From positions 434,001 through 498,000 of the forward strand of contig CAWIOX010000004.1 of assembly GCA_963837775.1 (NCBI GenBank): a DNA stretch of 64,000 nucleotides, written 5' to 3'. The number at the start of each line of letters is the position of its first letter. Positions within the stretch are counted from its first letter, which is position 1. Shown here piece after piece: positions 1 through 8,195 of the stretch. The stretch is from CAWIOX01 sp963837775. GTDB lineage: Bacteria > Pseudomonadota > Gammaproteobacteria > Burkholderiales > Burkholderiaceae_D. The position numbers were made by a program, and so were the translations under genes. Below the pieces are notes generated by a model. The model made no database searches. It was not told the DNA's origin and saw nothing but the letters and a program-made list of their open reading frames with translations.

Positions 1-1
1 G

Positions 2-577
2 ATGCTGCGACTGGCCAGCGCATTCGAGCAGCCGCAAGATCCGCTGCAACACGCGTGGCAAAGGATCGTGACGCCCGCAGCCAAATTCTGGGTATGCAAG
101 CGCGCACTCGAATTCACCGGCGAATGCATGGAAGTCTGGGGCGGCAATGGCTATGTGGAATGCGCACCGATGGCCCGCATGTTCCGCGAAGCACCGGTCA
201 ATTCAATCTGGGAAGGTTCCGGCAATGTCATGTGCCTGGACGTGCTGCGTGCCATCGAACACGAAGCGGAGGGTTTTCAGCTGCTGCTGGACAACCTGCA
301 GAAAACTGCGGCGACCCATTCCGGCCTGAACAGCCTGATGCAAGCCCTGCGCAAGGATTTGAGCATGCCGGCAGAACAGCGCGAGGCACTGGCCCGCCGC
401 CTTGCGCAACGTCTGGTGCTGATCGCGCAAGGCGTATTGATGCTGCGCCACGCGCCGATCACGATTGCCGCAGCCTTCATCGACAGCAGGATCGATGCCG
501 AATGCGGTCGGGTATACGGCAGCCTGGCTGAATCCGGCCTGCAGACAGCAATACTCGAGCGCGCCTGGCCGAACTGA
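2..577 (+). CDS. AidB-type acyl-CoA dehydrogenase, C-terminal part (5' end cut by window)
   Basis: The frame is open from the left edge, so the ATG at base 2 is probably an internal Met and only the last ~191 residues are visible. The segment matches the C-terminal helical domain of acyl-CoA dehydrogenases: GGNGY at residues 47-51 and REAPVNSIWEGSGN at 62-75. The latter, followed by MCLDVLRA, is closer to the E. coli AidB branch (adaptive response to alkylation, FAD protein) than to classical beta-oxidation dehydrogenases. Substrate and role cannot be fixed from this part alone; isovaleryl- or medium-chain acyl-CoA dehydrogenase activity remains possible. It ends 128 bases before the SRP RNA gene, which is on the opposite strand. 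Confidence 0.8.
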   Translation: MLRLASAFEQPQDPLQHAWQRIVTPAAKFWVCKRALEFTGECMEVWGGNGYVECAPMARMFREAPVNSIWEGSGNVMCLDVLRAIEHEAEGFQLLLDNLQKTAATHSGLNSLMQALRKDLSMPAEQREALARRLAQRLVLIAQGVLMLRHAPITIAAAFIDSRIDAECGRVYGSLAESGLQTAILERAWPN

Positions 578-676
578 AAAAAGTTTATCAAGGTTTCTGC
601 CGCCAGCTAGTTGGCAACGGTTCTCAGAAAATATTTTGTGAAGGAACTGCCGGAATTACCGAGGATATTTGAGTGA

Positions 677-704
677 GTTTATCCATATGCTCCGATGGAT
701 AAAC
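677..704 (-). terminator. Hairpin just 3' of the SRP RNA gene
   Basis: A 10-bp perfect inverted repeat (gtttatccat / atggataaac) with an 8-nt loop starts one base after the end of the 4.5S RNA on the minus strand. No U-tract follows it, so it could be an inefficient terminator or a 3' processing signal rather than a classical Rho-independent terminator. Confidence 0.4.
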
Positions 705-803
705 AAAGGCGAGCCTTGTCTGCGGCACTTGCAGGTAATGACCGTGGCTGCTTCGTTCCCGACCTGACCAGATTAGCCATGCCACAATGCGCAGGGGCCC
801 GCC
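705..803 (-). ncRNA. ffs: Signal recognition particle RNA (4.5S RNA)
   Basis: The minus strand carries the diagnostic apical domain of bacterial SRP RNA: ggtcagg, a GGAA tetraloop, then gaagcagcc (about 742-768). The closing pairs of the tetraloop are UCG/CGA instead of E. coli UCC/GGA, so pairing is kept by compensatory changes. The ends pair with each other: ggcgggcc at the 5' end (803-796) with ggctcgcc (715-708). A TATAAT -10 box lies at 816-811, seven bases before the predicted 5' end; the -35 is weak. Total length ~99 nt fits the short 4.5S class. The RNA binds Ffh for cotranslational membrane targeting. The exact ends are inferred from pairing. Confidence 0.88.
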
Positions 804-909
804 GAGCGAGATTATACCCGACTTGGGCCATTGCCGTGAGCGAAATGCGTGCGTCATGGCATTTTTACTTAAAAGGGCATGCACGCATCTCTTGCTTGCA
901 TGGAAGGCT

Positions 910-2394
910 TCAGAGGCCCAACTCCTGCCAGATGGCATCCACCCGCAACTTGACTTCCGGCGTCATCGCGATCGTCGTGCCCCATTCGCGGCTGGTCTCA
1001 CCCGGCCATTTGTTGGTTGCATCGATCCCCATCTTCGAACCCAAGCCGCTGACCGGCGACGCGAAGTCGAGATAATCGATCGGCGTGTTATCCACCAGCG
1101 TGGTATCGCGCAGCGGATCGACCCGAGTGGTGATGGCCCAGATCACCTCTTTCCAGTCGCGCACATTGACGTCCTCATCGACCACGATAATGAACTTGGT
1201 GTACATGAACTGCCGCAGGAAACTCCAGACCCCGAACATCACCCGCTTCGCATGGCCGGCATACGCCTTCTTGATCTGCACCACCGCCATACGGTAACTG
1301 CAACCTTCCGGCGGCAGGTAAAAATCCGTAATCTCGGAAAACTGCTTCTGCAACAATGGAATGAAGACCTCATTCAGGGCCACGCCCAGCACCGCCGGCT
1401 CATCCGGCGGCTTGCCGGTATAGGTGGAGTGATAAATCGGATCACGGCGCATCGTGATGCGGTCGATGGTGAATACCGGAAACCAGTCCTGCTCGTTGTA
1501 ATAGCCGGTATGGTCGCCATACGGCCCTTCCAGGGCCATTTCGTAGCCGGATGGATGCGATTCATCCGGATAGATATGCCCTTCCAGCACGATTTCGGCC
1601 GAAGCCGGCACGCGCAATTCGCTGCCGATCGCCTTCACCAGCTCGGTCCGGCTGCCGCGCAGCAGGCCGGCAAACTGGTATTCCGACAGGCTGTCCGGCA
1701 CCGGCGTCACCGCCCCCAATATCGTGGCGGGGTCGGCTCCGAGCGCGACGGCGATCGGATAGGGCTGGCCCTTGTTGACGATGGCATGCTCGCGGAAGTC
1801 CAGCGCACCGCCACGATGCGCAAGCCAGCGCATGATGACCTTGTTGCGCCCGAGCACCTGCTGGCGATAGATGCCGAGGTTCTGGCGCTTCTTGTGCGGT
1901 CCTTTGGTAATGACCAGCCCCCAGGTGATGAGCGGCGCCACATCCCCCGGCCAGCAATGCTGGATCGGCAGCCTGGCCAGATCCACGTCATTGCCCTCCC
2001 ACACGATGTCGTGACAGGGCGCGCCGCGCAATTCCTTGGGTGCCATATCCCAGACCGCCTTCACCAGCGAACCCAGGCCCAGGATGTCCTTGAAGCCCTT
2101 GGGCGGCTCAGGCTCTTTCAAGGTGGCCAACACGTGCCCGATCTTGCGCAACTCACTCACATCTTCCGCCCCCATGCCCAACGCCACCCGGCGCGGCGTG
2201 CCGAACAGATTACCCAGCACCGGGATGGTATGGCCGGTCGGTCGTTCAAACAAAAGCGCAGGACCAGCCGCGCGCAAGGTGCGATCACAGACTTCAGTCA
2301 TCTCCAAATGAGGGGAAATTGGCATTGAAATGCGTTTTAATTCCCCTTTTTGTTGTAGTTGAGCAATAAAATCGCGCAAATCGGAATATTTCAT
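910..2394 (-). CDS. ubiD: 4-hydroxy-3-polyprenylbenzoate decarboxylase
   Basis: A 494-aa protein, the usual UbiD length (E. coli 497). It decarboxylates 4-hydroxy-3-polyprenylbenzoate in ubiquinone biosynthesis, using the prenylated FMN cofactor made by UbiX. Visible family signatures are the N-terminal SDLRDFIAQLQQKGELKRI stretch, GPALLFE near residue 44, and DEDVNVRDW near residue 406 followed by VIWAITTRVDP, then the C-terminal GIDATNKW motif. The ATG at 2392-2394 opens the conserved N-terminus, so the start is well supported. It is monocistronic as far as can be seen, with the SRP RNA gene downstream on the same strand. Confidence 0.95.
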   Translation of the reverse strand: MKYSDLRDFIAQLQQKGELKRISMPISPHLEMTEVCDRTLRAAGPALLFERPTGHTIPVLGNLFGTPRRVALGMGAEDVSELRKIGHVLATLKEPEPPKGFKDILGLGSLVKAVWDMAPKELRGAPCHDIVWEGNDVDLARLPIQHCWPGDVAPLITWGLVITKGPHKKRQNLGIYRQQVLGRNKVIMRWLAHRGGALDFREHAIVNKGQPYPIAVALGADPATILGAVTPVPDSLSEYQFAGLLRGSRTELVKAIGSELRVPASAEIVLEGHIYPDESHPSGYEMALEGPYGDHTGYYNEQDWFPVFTIDRITMRRDPIYHSTYTGKPPDEPAVLGVALNEVFIPLLQKQFSEITDFYLPPEGCSYRMAVVQIKKAYAGHAKRVMFGVWSFLRQFMYTKFIIVVDEDVNVRDWKEVIWAITTRVDPLRDTTLVDNTPIDYLDFASPVSGLGSKMGIDATNKWPGETSREWGTTIAMTPEVKLRVDAIWQELGL

Positions 2395-2878
2395 GTTTTT
2401 TACATTGTTTTCAAAAGTGAGTTTACTTGCTGATAAATGCGTGCTAACTATTTGATTTTATTGCATTTTGTTGCACTGCAGCGGATTTCTATATAACCAA
2501 AAGTTATAGAATATGTTTTTTATAGTATTGACTCAATATAAACGCGCTCATACAATTCGCCCAACTTGATGACTTAACCAGCTTTCGGACACAGAAAGCA
2601 ACGCCAACCATGGCCGCATCATTTCACGGGGTTCGGGGCCCCACATGACATTTTAAGGAGTGTTTTCAAAAGGCGTCTGCCTTCTCCCCGAAAAAAGTTG
2701 TTTGCCACTGTCCGCCATTATAGGGAGCGGTCAGCTCAAGCAAGCAACTCCGGCGTTTGCCGTGCGCATCATGCGACGACAAACGATGTTTCTGATTCAT
2801 GAACATGCCATGTTGCAATAAATCGCCATTTTTAGTCAGGCGTGGTTGCGTGCGTGTCGTGAAGTTTCAGGAGGTTCT
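2395..2878. other. Long intergenic region between divergent ubiD and the lytic transglycosylase gene
   Basis: 484 bases with no supportable ORF. The ubiD-proximal half (2395-2560) is AT-rich and presumably carries both promoters. The half next to the transglycosylase gene is GC-richer and has small inverted repeats (ggggttcggggcccc at ~2628-2642; aaggcgtctgcctt at ~2669-2682), so the transglycosylase mRNA may have a structured leader. I compared it by eye with the GEMM and ydaO riboswitch cores and found no match. Confidence 0.4.
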
Positions 2879-3850
2879 ATGTTTGCACCAGTAACAACAA
2901 GAGCGGGATTCGACTCCGCTCAAAAAACGACGACCCAGTCGGCCGCTGGGGAATTCTTTGCCCGCGTCAAGACAGGCAATTTCGCCACGGCGGCACACCG
3001 CATGATCACGGTTTTTGGCGTTATCGCCATTGGCATTTTGAGTGTGATGTTCATCAAACCAGATTTTGCCAATCAATTCAAGGAAATATCCCCTTTTACA
3101 CAAGAAGCCAAGGGACTGGAAGTCGCCGCCACAACTAACGCGACGCAGCCCAGCAATGCGCCTTTACAAACCGCCGCAGTGACAGCCGATACACGCCACT
3201 ACGCTGAAACATCCGCCAAGACAAAATCACCGACCAAGGACAATCAGATAGCTGGCACCTCGCAACAACAGAAATCGGTCACCAACTGGCTGTCAAAGCG
3301 TTATCGGGTGGCCGGCGATGCGGCCAACATGCTGGTCTCGGCTGCTTACGTGACCGCGAAAGAAGTCAAACTCGACCCTTTGCTGATTATTGCCGTGATG
3401 GCGATCGAATCCGGCCTGAACCCATTCGCCGAAAGTCCGGTCGGTGCGCAGGGCCTGATGCAAGTCATGTCAAAACTACATCATGAAAAATTTCAAGAGA
3501 TGGGCGGCGTCAAGGCTGCCTTGAATCCGGTAGCCAACATCAAGGTCGGCTCCCAGATACTGAAGGACTACGTCAGCCGTGGCGGCTCCATTGAGGCCGG
3601 GTTGAAGATGTACGTGGGCGCAGCCGCTTTTGATACCGATTTCGGTTATGGCTCCCGCGTTCTGGCGGAATACCGACGACTCAAGGATGTCTCGATGGGC
3701 AAGAAAGTTGCCATTTTCACCACAACAGCCAGCACCCCACCGGCCAAGGTGCAGAATAAGGCAATTGAATACAAGACCATGACGCAAAATGATGCCAATC
3801 CAGCGGCAGCAGACAAAAACAGCAAGAACGATCAGGTCGCTGCGCTATAG
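2879..3850 (+). CDS. Membrane-anchored lytic transglycosylase (SLT domain)
   Basis: The ATG at 2879 is preceded by a strong AGGAGG, which favours it over the in-frame ATG at 2846; this gives 323 aa. One hydrophobic segment (about residues 42-59) after a short polar N-terminus suggests a single-pass inner-membrane anchor with a periplasmic body, and a Thr/Ala/Lys-rich linker follows (~80-135). The catalytic SLT domain has the IESGLNPFAES block with catalytic Glu at ~177 and the GAQGLMQVM motif at ~189-197. Such enzymes cleave the MurNAc-GlcNAc bond of peptidoglycan to 1,6-anhydroMurNAc. The final ~40 residues are low complexity. It appears monocistronic, with a terminator 23 bases after the stop. 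The specific Mlt or Slt class is not assigned. Confidence 0.85.
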   Translation: MFAPVTTRAGFDSAQKTTTQSAAGEFFARVKTGNFATAAHRMITVFGVIAIGILSVMFIKPDFANQFKEISPFTQEAKGLEVAATTNATQPSNAPLQTAAVTADTRHYAETSAKTKSPTKDNQIAGTSQQQKSVTNWLSKRYRVAGDAANMLVSAAYVTAKEVKLDPLLIIAVMAIESGLNPFAESPVGAQGLMQVMSKLHHEKFQEMGGVKAALNPVANIKVGSQILKDYVSRGGSIEAGLKMYVGAAAFDTDFGYGSRVLAEYRRLKDVSMGKKVAIFTTTASTPPAKVQNKAIEYKTMTQNDANPAAADKNSKNDQVAAL

Positions 3851-3872
3851 GGCATAAGTTCAGCCAAGACAA

Positions 3873-3902
3873 TAAAAAAGGAGCCATTGGCTCCTTTTTT
3901 AT
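3873..3902 (+). terminator. Bidirectional Rho-independent terminator
   Basis: A perfect aaaaaaggagcc / ggctcctttttt hairpin with a 4-nt loop lies between the convergent ends of the transglycosylase gene and iscX. It has A-tract and T-tract on both sides, so it can end both transcripts. Confidence 0.9.
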
Positions 3903-3950
3903 TGCTGCTGCTATTTGGCATTTCAATCCTGATCGGGATTGACGATCTGC

Positions 3951-4146
3951 TTAATCCACCTCGTTAATCCAGGCCATCTGAATCGCTTCCAGAATTTTCT
4001 CGCCTGAGCGCTCCGGGTCATCGTCGAATCCGTCCAACTCGCATACCCATTGATGCAAATCGGTGAAACGTACCGTCAGCGGATCGATATCCGGAAATTT
4101 GTCGTACAAGCGCCTCGGCGATGCGCAAGGTATCAGTCCATAACAT
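3951..4146 (-). CDS. iscX: IscX-like Fe-S assembly adaptor, interrupted by a +1 frameshift
   Basis: The C-terminal frame reads LYDKFPDIDP...RFTDLHQWVCEL..FDDDP..S.EKILEAI, the unmistakable IscX (YfhJ) core. The proper N-terminus (MLWTDTLRIAEAL) is in another frame, starting at the ATG at 4144-4146 with AGGAG upstream. Removing one base at about 4108-4109 (a CTTG where CTG is expected) joins them into a 64-aa protein, matching E. coli IscX (66 aa). IscX binds IscS and iron and modulates cluster assembly. It is the last gene of the isc operon. As written the gene is broken; see the findings for why a sequencing error is more likely than a pseudogene. Confidence 0.85.
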
Positions 4147-4205
4147 TGCATTCTCCTATCCATGTGCACCAGAGTTGTCGCTGCAAAGGCATTTTTGGCC
4201 TGCCA

Positions 4206-4281
4206 CATACTCATACGTGTATTAAAATTTTAGCCCTAAAACATTGCGGGAACTGGCTATTTTCAGCCTATACCCCCAGTT
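4206..4281 (-). repeat. 3'-proximal ~78 bp repeat family, copy R1
   Basis: In minus-strand orientation it begins ggggtata about 36 bases after the fdx stop, has a central ttcccgca, and ends with aatacac..gagtat. It aligns with copies at 13004-13080, 27611-27690, 32190-32270 and 56444-56523. It lies between fdx and iscX inside the isc operon. Confidence 0.65.
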
Positions 4282-4316
4282 TTTTACCGATTTTAGCAGA
4301 AAGAAAAAGTTAAAAA

Positions 4317-4656
4317 TCAGTGATTCTCGCGGGCGAGGTTAATCGTATATTTCGGGATCTCCACGACCAGATCTTCCTCCCCCACCAAGCGCCTGGCACG
4401 ACAGGCGCGAATTCGGCTCCAGGCCCCAGGCCTTGTCGAGCAAGTCTTCCTCCGATTCGGTCGCCTCCTCCAGCGAGGAAAAACCCTCGCGGATCACGAT
4501 GTGGCAGGTGGTGCAGGCGCAGGATTTTTCGCAGGCATGCTCGATCTCGATGTCGCTATCGAGCAGCACATCGCATAGCGATTTACCTGCTGGCGCATCG
4601 ATGACGGCGCCTTCCGGGCATAACACAGGGTGTGGCAGTATGACAATTTGGGGCAC
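4317..4656 (-). CDS. fdx: ISC-type [2Fe-2S] ferredoxin, interrupted by a +1 frameshift
   Basis: The protein starts at a GTG (4654-4656) with AAGGTGA upstream, giving MPQIVILPHPVLCPEG like E. coli Fdx. The cluster ligands are present: CEKSCACTTC plus the distal Cys in SRLSCQA. After that Cys the annotated frame degenerates. Deleting one C from the run of five at 4379-4383 restores EEDLVVEIPKYTINLARENH and a stop at 4317-4319, for 112 aa in total. Fdx donates electrons for cluster assembly on IscU. It follows hscA by 73 bases in the isc operon. Confidence 0.9.
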
Positions 4657-4729
4657 TATATTCACCTTGATAATGGGGTTTGCCGTCGCCTGAATGAGGC
4701 GACGGGGCTGTATTCTGCTTTATTTGGCG

Positions 4730-6595
4730 TTATGCGACTTCATCCAGTTTTCTGCCAGCCAGAGCGGAGCGCACGCTGCGATCCATGCGGCGGGCGGCAA
4801 ATTCTTCGGTGCCGCGCGCCAGCGCATCGACCGCAGCGCGGATCGCGATATGGTCGTCGCCCAGCGCCTGCGCGCGCGCCGCCTGGATCAGATCGGTGAC
4901 GGCAGTACGCTCGTCAGCAGACAGCAAATCGCCGTCGTTTTCCAGCGCCGACTCGGTGGCCAGCACAATCCGCTCGGCCTCGACCTGCTCTTCGCGCAAC
5001 GCGCGCAACTTCATGTCGATATCGGCAGAGGCGAACGAATCCTGCAGCATGCGCGCCACCTCGTCATCTCCCAGGCCGTAGGATGGCTTGACCGTGATCG
5101 AGGCCTCGACGCCGGAGCGCAATTCGCGTGCGGAGACCGACAACAGTCCGTCCGCATCGACCTGATAGGTGATGCGGATGCGCGCCGCGCCAGCTGCCAT
5201 CGGCGGAATGCCGCGCAATTCAAAGCGGGCCAGTGAACGGCAATCGCTGACCAGTTCACGGTCGCCCTGCACCACATGCACGGCCAGCGCGGTCTGGCCA
5301 TCCTTGAAGGTGGTAAATTCCTGCGCCCGGGCGCACGGGATGGTGGCATTGCGCGGGATGACCTTTTCCGCCAGTCCACCCATGGTCTCGATGCCGAGCG
5401 ACAGCGGGATCACGTCCAGCAACAGCCAGTCATCGCCGGCAGCGCGATTGCCGGCCAGCAGATTGGCCTGGATCGCCGCACCCAGCGCGACCACCTTGTC
5501 CGGATCGATATTGTCGAGCGGCGTGGTCTGGAAAAACTCGCCGACCGCCTTGCGTACATGCGGCATGCGCGTCGCGCCGCCGACCAGCACCACGCCATCG
5601 ACATCATCGGCCGACAAGCCGGCATCGCGCAGCGCCTTGCGGCAAGGCGTGATGGTCTTGCCGACCAGATGCTGGGTGATCGCGACGAATTGCGCCGCAC
5701 TCAACACCAGACGCACGTTTTCACCCGAGCCCAGCGTCGCATCGATATGCGTTTCGGACTTGGAAGACAGCAGTTCTTTGGCTTCCCGTGCTTTGACCAT
5801 CAGCAGACGCGTGTCTTGATCCGACAGTGGCGCCAGTTTGGCCTGCTCGATGATCCAGCAAAACAGGCGGTGGTCGAAATCGTCGCCACCCAGCGCGGAG
5901 TCGCCGCCGGTGGACAAGACCTCGAACACGCCCTTGGTCAGTTTCAGGATCGAGATATCGAAGGTGCCGCCGCCGAGGTCGTAGATCGCATAAATCCCTT
6001 CGGATGCGTTATCCAGTCCATACGCGATCGCAGCGGCAGTCGGCTCATTCAACAGGCGCAGCACATTCAGCCCGGCCAGTTTGGCAGCGTCCTTGGTGGC
6101 CTGGCGCTGCGCATCATCGAAATAGGCCGGGACGGTAATGACCGCGCCCACCAGATCATCGCCCAGCACATCTTCCGCCTGCTGGCGCAGGGTCGCCAGA
6201 ATTTGTGCGGAAATCTCGACCGGACTTTTTACGCCGGCAACGGTGCTGATCTGCACCATCCCGGGCGTATCCTGGAAGTCGTACGGCAGATTCTCGACAT
6301 AAGAGACATCCTTCAGGCCGCGTCCCATGAAACGCTTGACCGACACGATCGTGTTCTTCGGGTCGGTCGTCTGCGCCGCCTGCGCCTTGTAACCGATGTG
6401 CGCATGGCCATTCGACAGGTAGCGCACGATGGACGGCAACAAGGGCCGCCCTTCATCATCGTTGAGCACTTCCGGAATGCTGTTGCGGACGGTCGCGACC
6501 AGCGAATTGGTGGTGCCCAGATCAATGCCGACAGCCAGCCGATGCTGGTGCGGCGCGGTGGACATGCCGGGTTCTGCGATTTGTAAGAGTGCCAT
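4730..6595 (-). CDS. hscA: Fe-S assembly Hsp70 chaperone HscA
   Basis: With the ATG at 6593-6595 (MALLQIAEPG) the product is 621 aa (E. coli 616). The Hsp70 fold is clear: VGIDLGTTNS near residue 24 (phosphate 1), the YDLGGGTFDIS block, GGDDFD, and VVLVGGATRMP, then a substrate-binding domain and a helical lid. HscA, with the J-protein HscB, binds the LPPVK motif of IscU and drives cluster transfer; that motif is present in the IscU here. An upstream in-frame extension exists, but it overlaps the preceding lysE-type gene and does not look like HscA. The gene starts six bases after that gene's stop, so the two are translationally close. Confidence 0.96.
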   Translation of the reverse strand: MALLQIAEPGMSTAPHQHRLAVGIDLGTTNSLVATVRNSIPEVLNDDEGRPLLPSIVRYLSNGHAHIGYKAQAAQTTDPKNTIVSVKRFMGRGLKDVSYVENLPYDFQDTPGMVQISTVAGVKSPVEISAQILATLRQQAEDVLGDDLVGAVITVPAYFDDAQRQATKDAAKLAGLNVLRLLNEPTAAAIAYGLDNASEGIYAIYDLGGGTFDISILKLTKGVFEVLSTGGDSALGGDDFDHRLFCWIIEQAKLAPLSDQDTRLLMVKAREAKELLSSKSETHIDATLGSGENVRLVLSAAQFVAITQHLVGKTITPCRKALRDAGLSADDVDGVVLVGGATRMPHVRKAVGEFFQTTPLDNIDPDKVVALGAAIQANLLAGNRAAGDDWLLLDVIPLSLGIETMGGLAEKVIPRNATIPCARAQEFTTFKDGQTALAVHVVQGDRELVSDCRSLARFELRGIPPMAAGAARIRITYQVDADGLLSVSARELRSGVEASITVKPSYGLGDDEVARMLQDSFASADIDMKLRALREEQVEAERIVLATESALENDGDLLSADERTAVTDLIQAARAQALGDDHIAIRAAVDALARGTEEFAARRMDRSVRSALAGRKLDEVA

Positions 6596-6600
6596 GCGGT

Positions 6601-7221
6601 TTACCGTGATTCCGGCAGGGCGATGCGGATACCGAGACCGATAAAGGCGCACCCTGCCAGACGATTCAAATAAGTGGAAGCGGAGACATTACGTTGCAGG
6701 TAAGCCCCAACCAGACCGGAAAAGAAAGCAATACCACCGAAGATGAACAATGTCATCACAATGAATATGGCGGCCAGCAACAGCATTTGCAGCGCGATAT
6801 TGCCGGCCTGCAGATTGACGAATTGCGGCAGGAAAGCAATGAAAAACAGCGTCACTTTCGGGTTCAATATGTTCGCAATCACGCTTTGCCAATAAATCTT
6901 CGAAGGCTGCAGCAATGGGGCCGGGGCGCCTGCATCAACGATCGACTTGGCGCGCAAAGTGCGAATCCCGAGATAGATCAGATACGCAGCACCGGCATAA
7001 CGGATCGCCTGATAGGCCAGCGGCGAGGCCTTGATGATGGCAGCGAAGCCGAGCACGGCCAGCAGGGTGTGGAAGATCAGGCCCGAACTGAAACCCAAAG
7101 CGGCTACCAGTCCTGCCTTCTTGCCCTGCGTGATGCCGCGCGTGAGCACATAAATATTGTCCGGGCCGGGCGCCAGCGTCACGGTCGCGGCAGCGACCAG
7201 AAATAACCAGATATCAGGCAT
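6601..7221 (-). CDS. LysE/RhtB-family amino-acid exporter
   Basis: A 206-aa very hydrophobic protein with about six predicted membrane segments. The N-terminus PDIWLFLVAAATVTLAPGPDN matches the LysE/RhtB family, where the APGPD motif in the first helix is diagnostic. These proteins export amino acids such as homoserine, threonine, leucine or lysine; the substrate here cannot be told. It sits in the isc operon between hscB (24 bases upstream) and hscA (5 bases between the stop and the next start). It has no known role in Fe-S assembly, so it is probably an acquired passenger or an operon-specific insertion. Confidence 0.9.
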   Translation of the reverse strand: MPDIWLFLVAAATVTLAPGPDNIYVLTRGITQGKKAGLVAALGFSSGLIFHTLLAVLGFAAIIKASPLAYQAIRYAGAAYLIYLGIRTLRAKSIVDAGAPAPLLQPSKIYWQSVIANILNPKVTLFFIAFLPQFVNLQAGNIALQMLLLAAIFIVMTLFIFGGIAFFSGLVGAYLQRNVSASTYLNRLAGCAFIGLGIRIALPESR

Positions 7222-7245
7222 GGTTCACTTTATTCATCAAATCAA

Positions 7246-7764
7246 TCAAGAGGCTTCCAGCAGCGCATATGCATCGCCGATCTCGTGGCCAAATTTCTCC
7301 AGGAACATCAACTGCCGCACGCCAAGCGCAGCCTGTGCAAAATCGGCGCCATCCAGCGCAATGCCGATCTGCGCCACCTGGGTCTTGCGCACCGCGCGCA
7401 ATTCCGCATCGATCAGATCGAGGGCTGCCGTGTCTTTGGCCGCTTTAGCATCATCCAGCGTCTCGCGCCATTCCATCTGCTGCATCAGGAATGCTGCCGG
7501 CATCGAGGTATTGGATTCCGTTTGCAGATCGACGCCATTCAGTTCGCACAGATAGGCGGCGCGCTTGAGCGGATTCTTCAAGGTCTGGTAGGCCTCGTTG
7601 GCACGGGTCGCCCATTGCATCGCAACGCGCTTTTCAGCATCGCTGGCACTGACGAACTTGTCGGGATGCACGCGGTTCTGCACTTCGTGATACGCGGCAT
7701 CCAGCGCATTGGCATCCAATGCAAACTGTTGCGGCAACTGAAATAGATCGAAGTGGTTTTGCAT
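7246..7764 (-). CDS. hscB: J-domain co-chaperone HscB
   Basis: 172 aa, the normal HscB length. The N-terminal J domain contains the essential HPDK motif at about residues 33-36 (NRVHPDKFVSA), flanked by helices typical of type III J proteins. The C-terminal three-helix IscU-binding domain follows (ETLDDAKAAKD region). It stimulates the HscA ATPase and delivers IscU. It is preceded in the operon by iscA with a terminator-like hairpin between them. Confidence 0.95.
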   Translation of the reverse strand: MQNHFDLFQLPQQFALDANALDAAYHEVQNRVHPDKFVSASDAEKRVAMQWATRANEAYQTLKNPLKRAAYLCELNGVDLQTESNTSMPAAFLMQQMEWRETLDDAKAAKDTAALDLIDAELRAVRKTQVAQIGIALDGADFAQAALGVRQLMFLEKFGHEIGDAYALLEAS

Positions 7765-7773
7765 ATTCTATTC

Positions 7774-7804
7774 AAACAAAAGCCTGTCCAGACAGCAACA
7801 GGCT
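7774..7804 (-). terminator. Terminator-like hairpin between iscA and hscB
   Basis: On the minus strand AGCCTGT pairs with ACAGGCT over a 10-nt loop and is followed by TTTGTTT. It lies in the 93-base gap after iscA, so it may attenuate transcription into hscB-hscA-fdx-iscX and set a higher iscRSUA level. Confidence 0.55.
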
Positions 7805-7857
7805 CTAAAACACAAAATTTGTCGTCATGACCACAGATCAAGACGATACAGGTTCCA

Positions 7858-8181
7858 CTAGATCGTGAAAGACTCACCGCAACCGCACTCGTCCTTGACG
7901 TTCGGATTACGGAACTTGAAACCTTCGTTCAGGCCTTCGCGCGCAAAATCCAGCTCGGTGCCGTCGATATACGGCAGGCTTTTCGGATCGACGAACACCT
8001 TGACACCGTGCGATTCAAATACGCTGTCTTCGGCAGTCACCTCATCGACATATTCCAGCTTGTACGCCAACCCGGAGCAACCGGTGGTATGCACGCCGAA
8101 ACGCAATCCGATCCCTTTGCCGCGCCGGTCAATATAGCGGCTGATGTGTTTCGCCGCTTTTTCTGTCAGTGTGATTGCCAT
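7858..8181 (-). CDS. iscA: A-type Fe-S carrier IscA
   Basis: Start chosen at the second of two adjacent ATGs (8179-8181; MAITLTEKAA) behind GGAGAG, giving 107 aa. The three A-type cysteines are present: one in TTGCSGLAY and the C-terminal CGCG pair (DECGCGESFTI). IscA accepts iron or Fe-S clusters from IscU and passes them to apo-targets. A 41-residue upstream extension in frame runs back over the iscU-iscA intergenic hairpin and into iscU, and is not IscA-like. It is the fourth gene of the isc operon. Confidence 0.95.
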   Translation of the reverse strand: MAITLTEKAAKHISRYIDRRGKGIGLRFGVHTTGCSGLAYKLEYVDEVTAEDSVFESHGVKVFVDPKSLPYIDGTELDFAREGLNEGFKFRNPNVKDECGCGESFTI

Positions 8182-8195
8182 CATTCTCTCCACGC

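Noticed and set aside
787..2328. 513-aa plus-strand reading frame antisense to ubiD
   Set aside because: Shadow of a GC-rich conserved gene; His/Arg-rich, no recognisable domain, no ribosome-binding site.
2560..2878. GEMM (cyclic di-GMP) or ydaO riboswitch upstream of the lytic transglycosylase
   Set aside because: The conserved cores of these classes could not be found by eye.
5276..6586. 436-aa plus-strand reading frame antisense to hscA
   Set aside because: Shadow of HscA, whose full set of Hsp70 motifs is on the minus strand.
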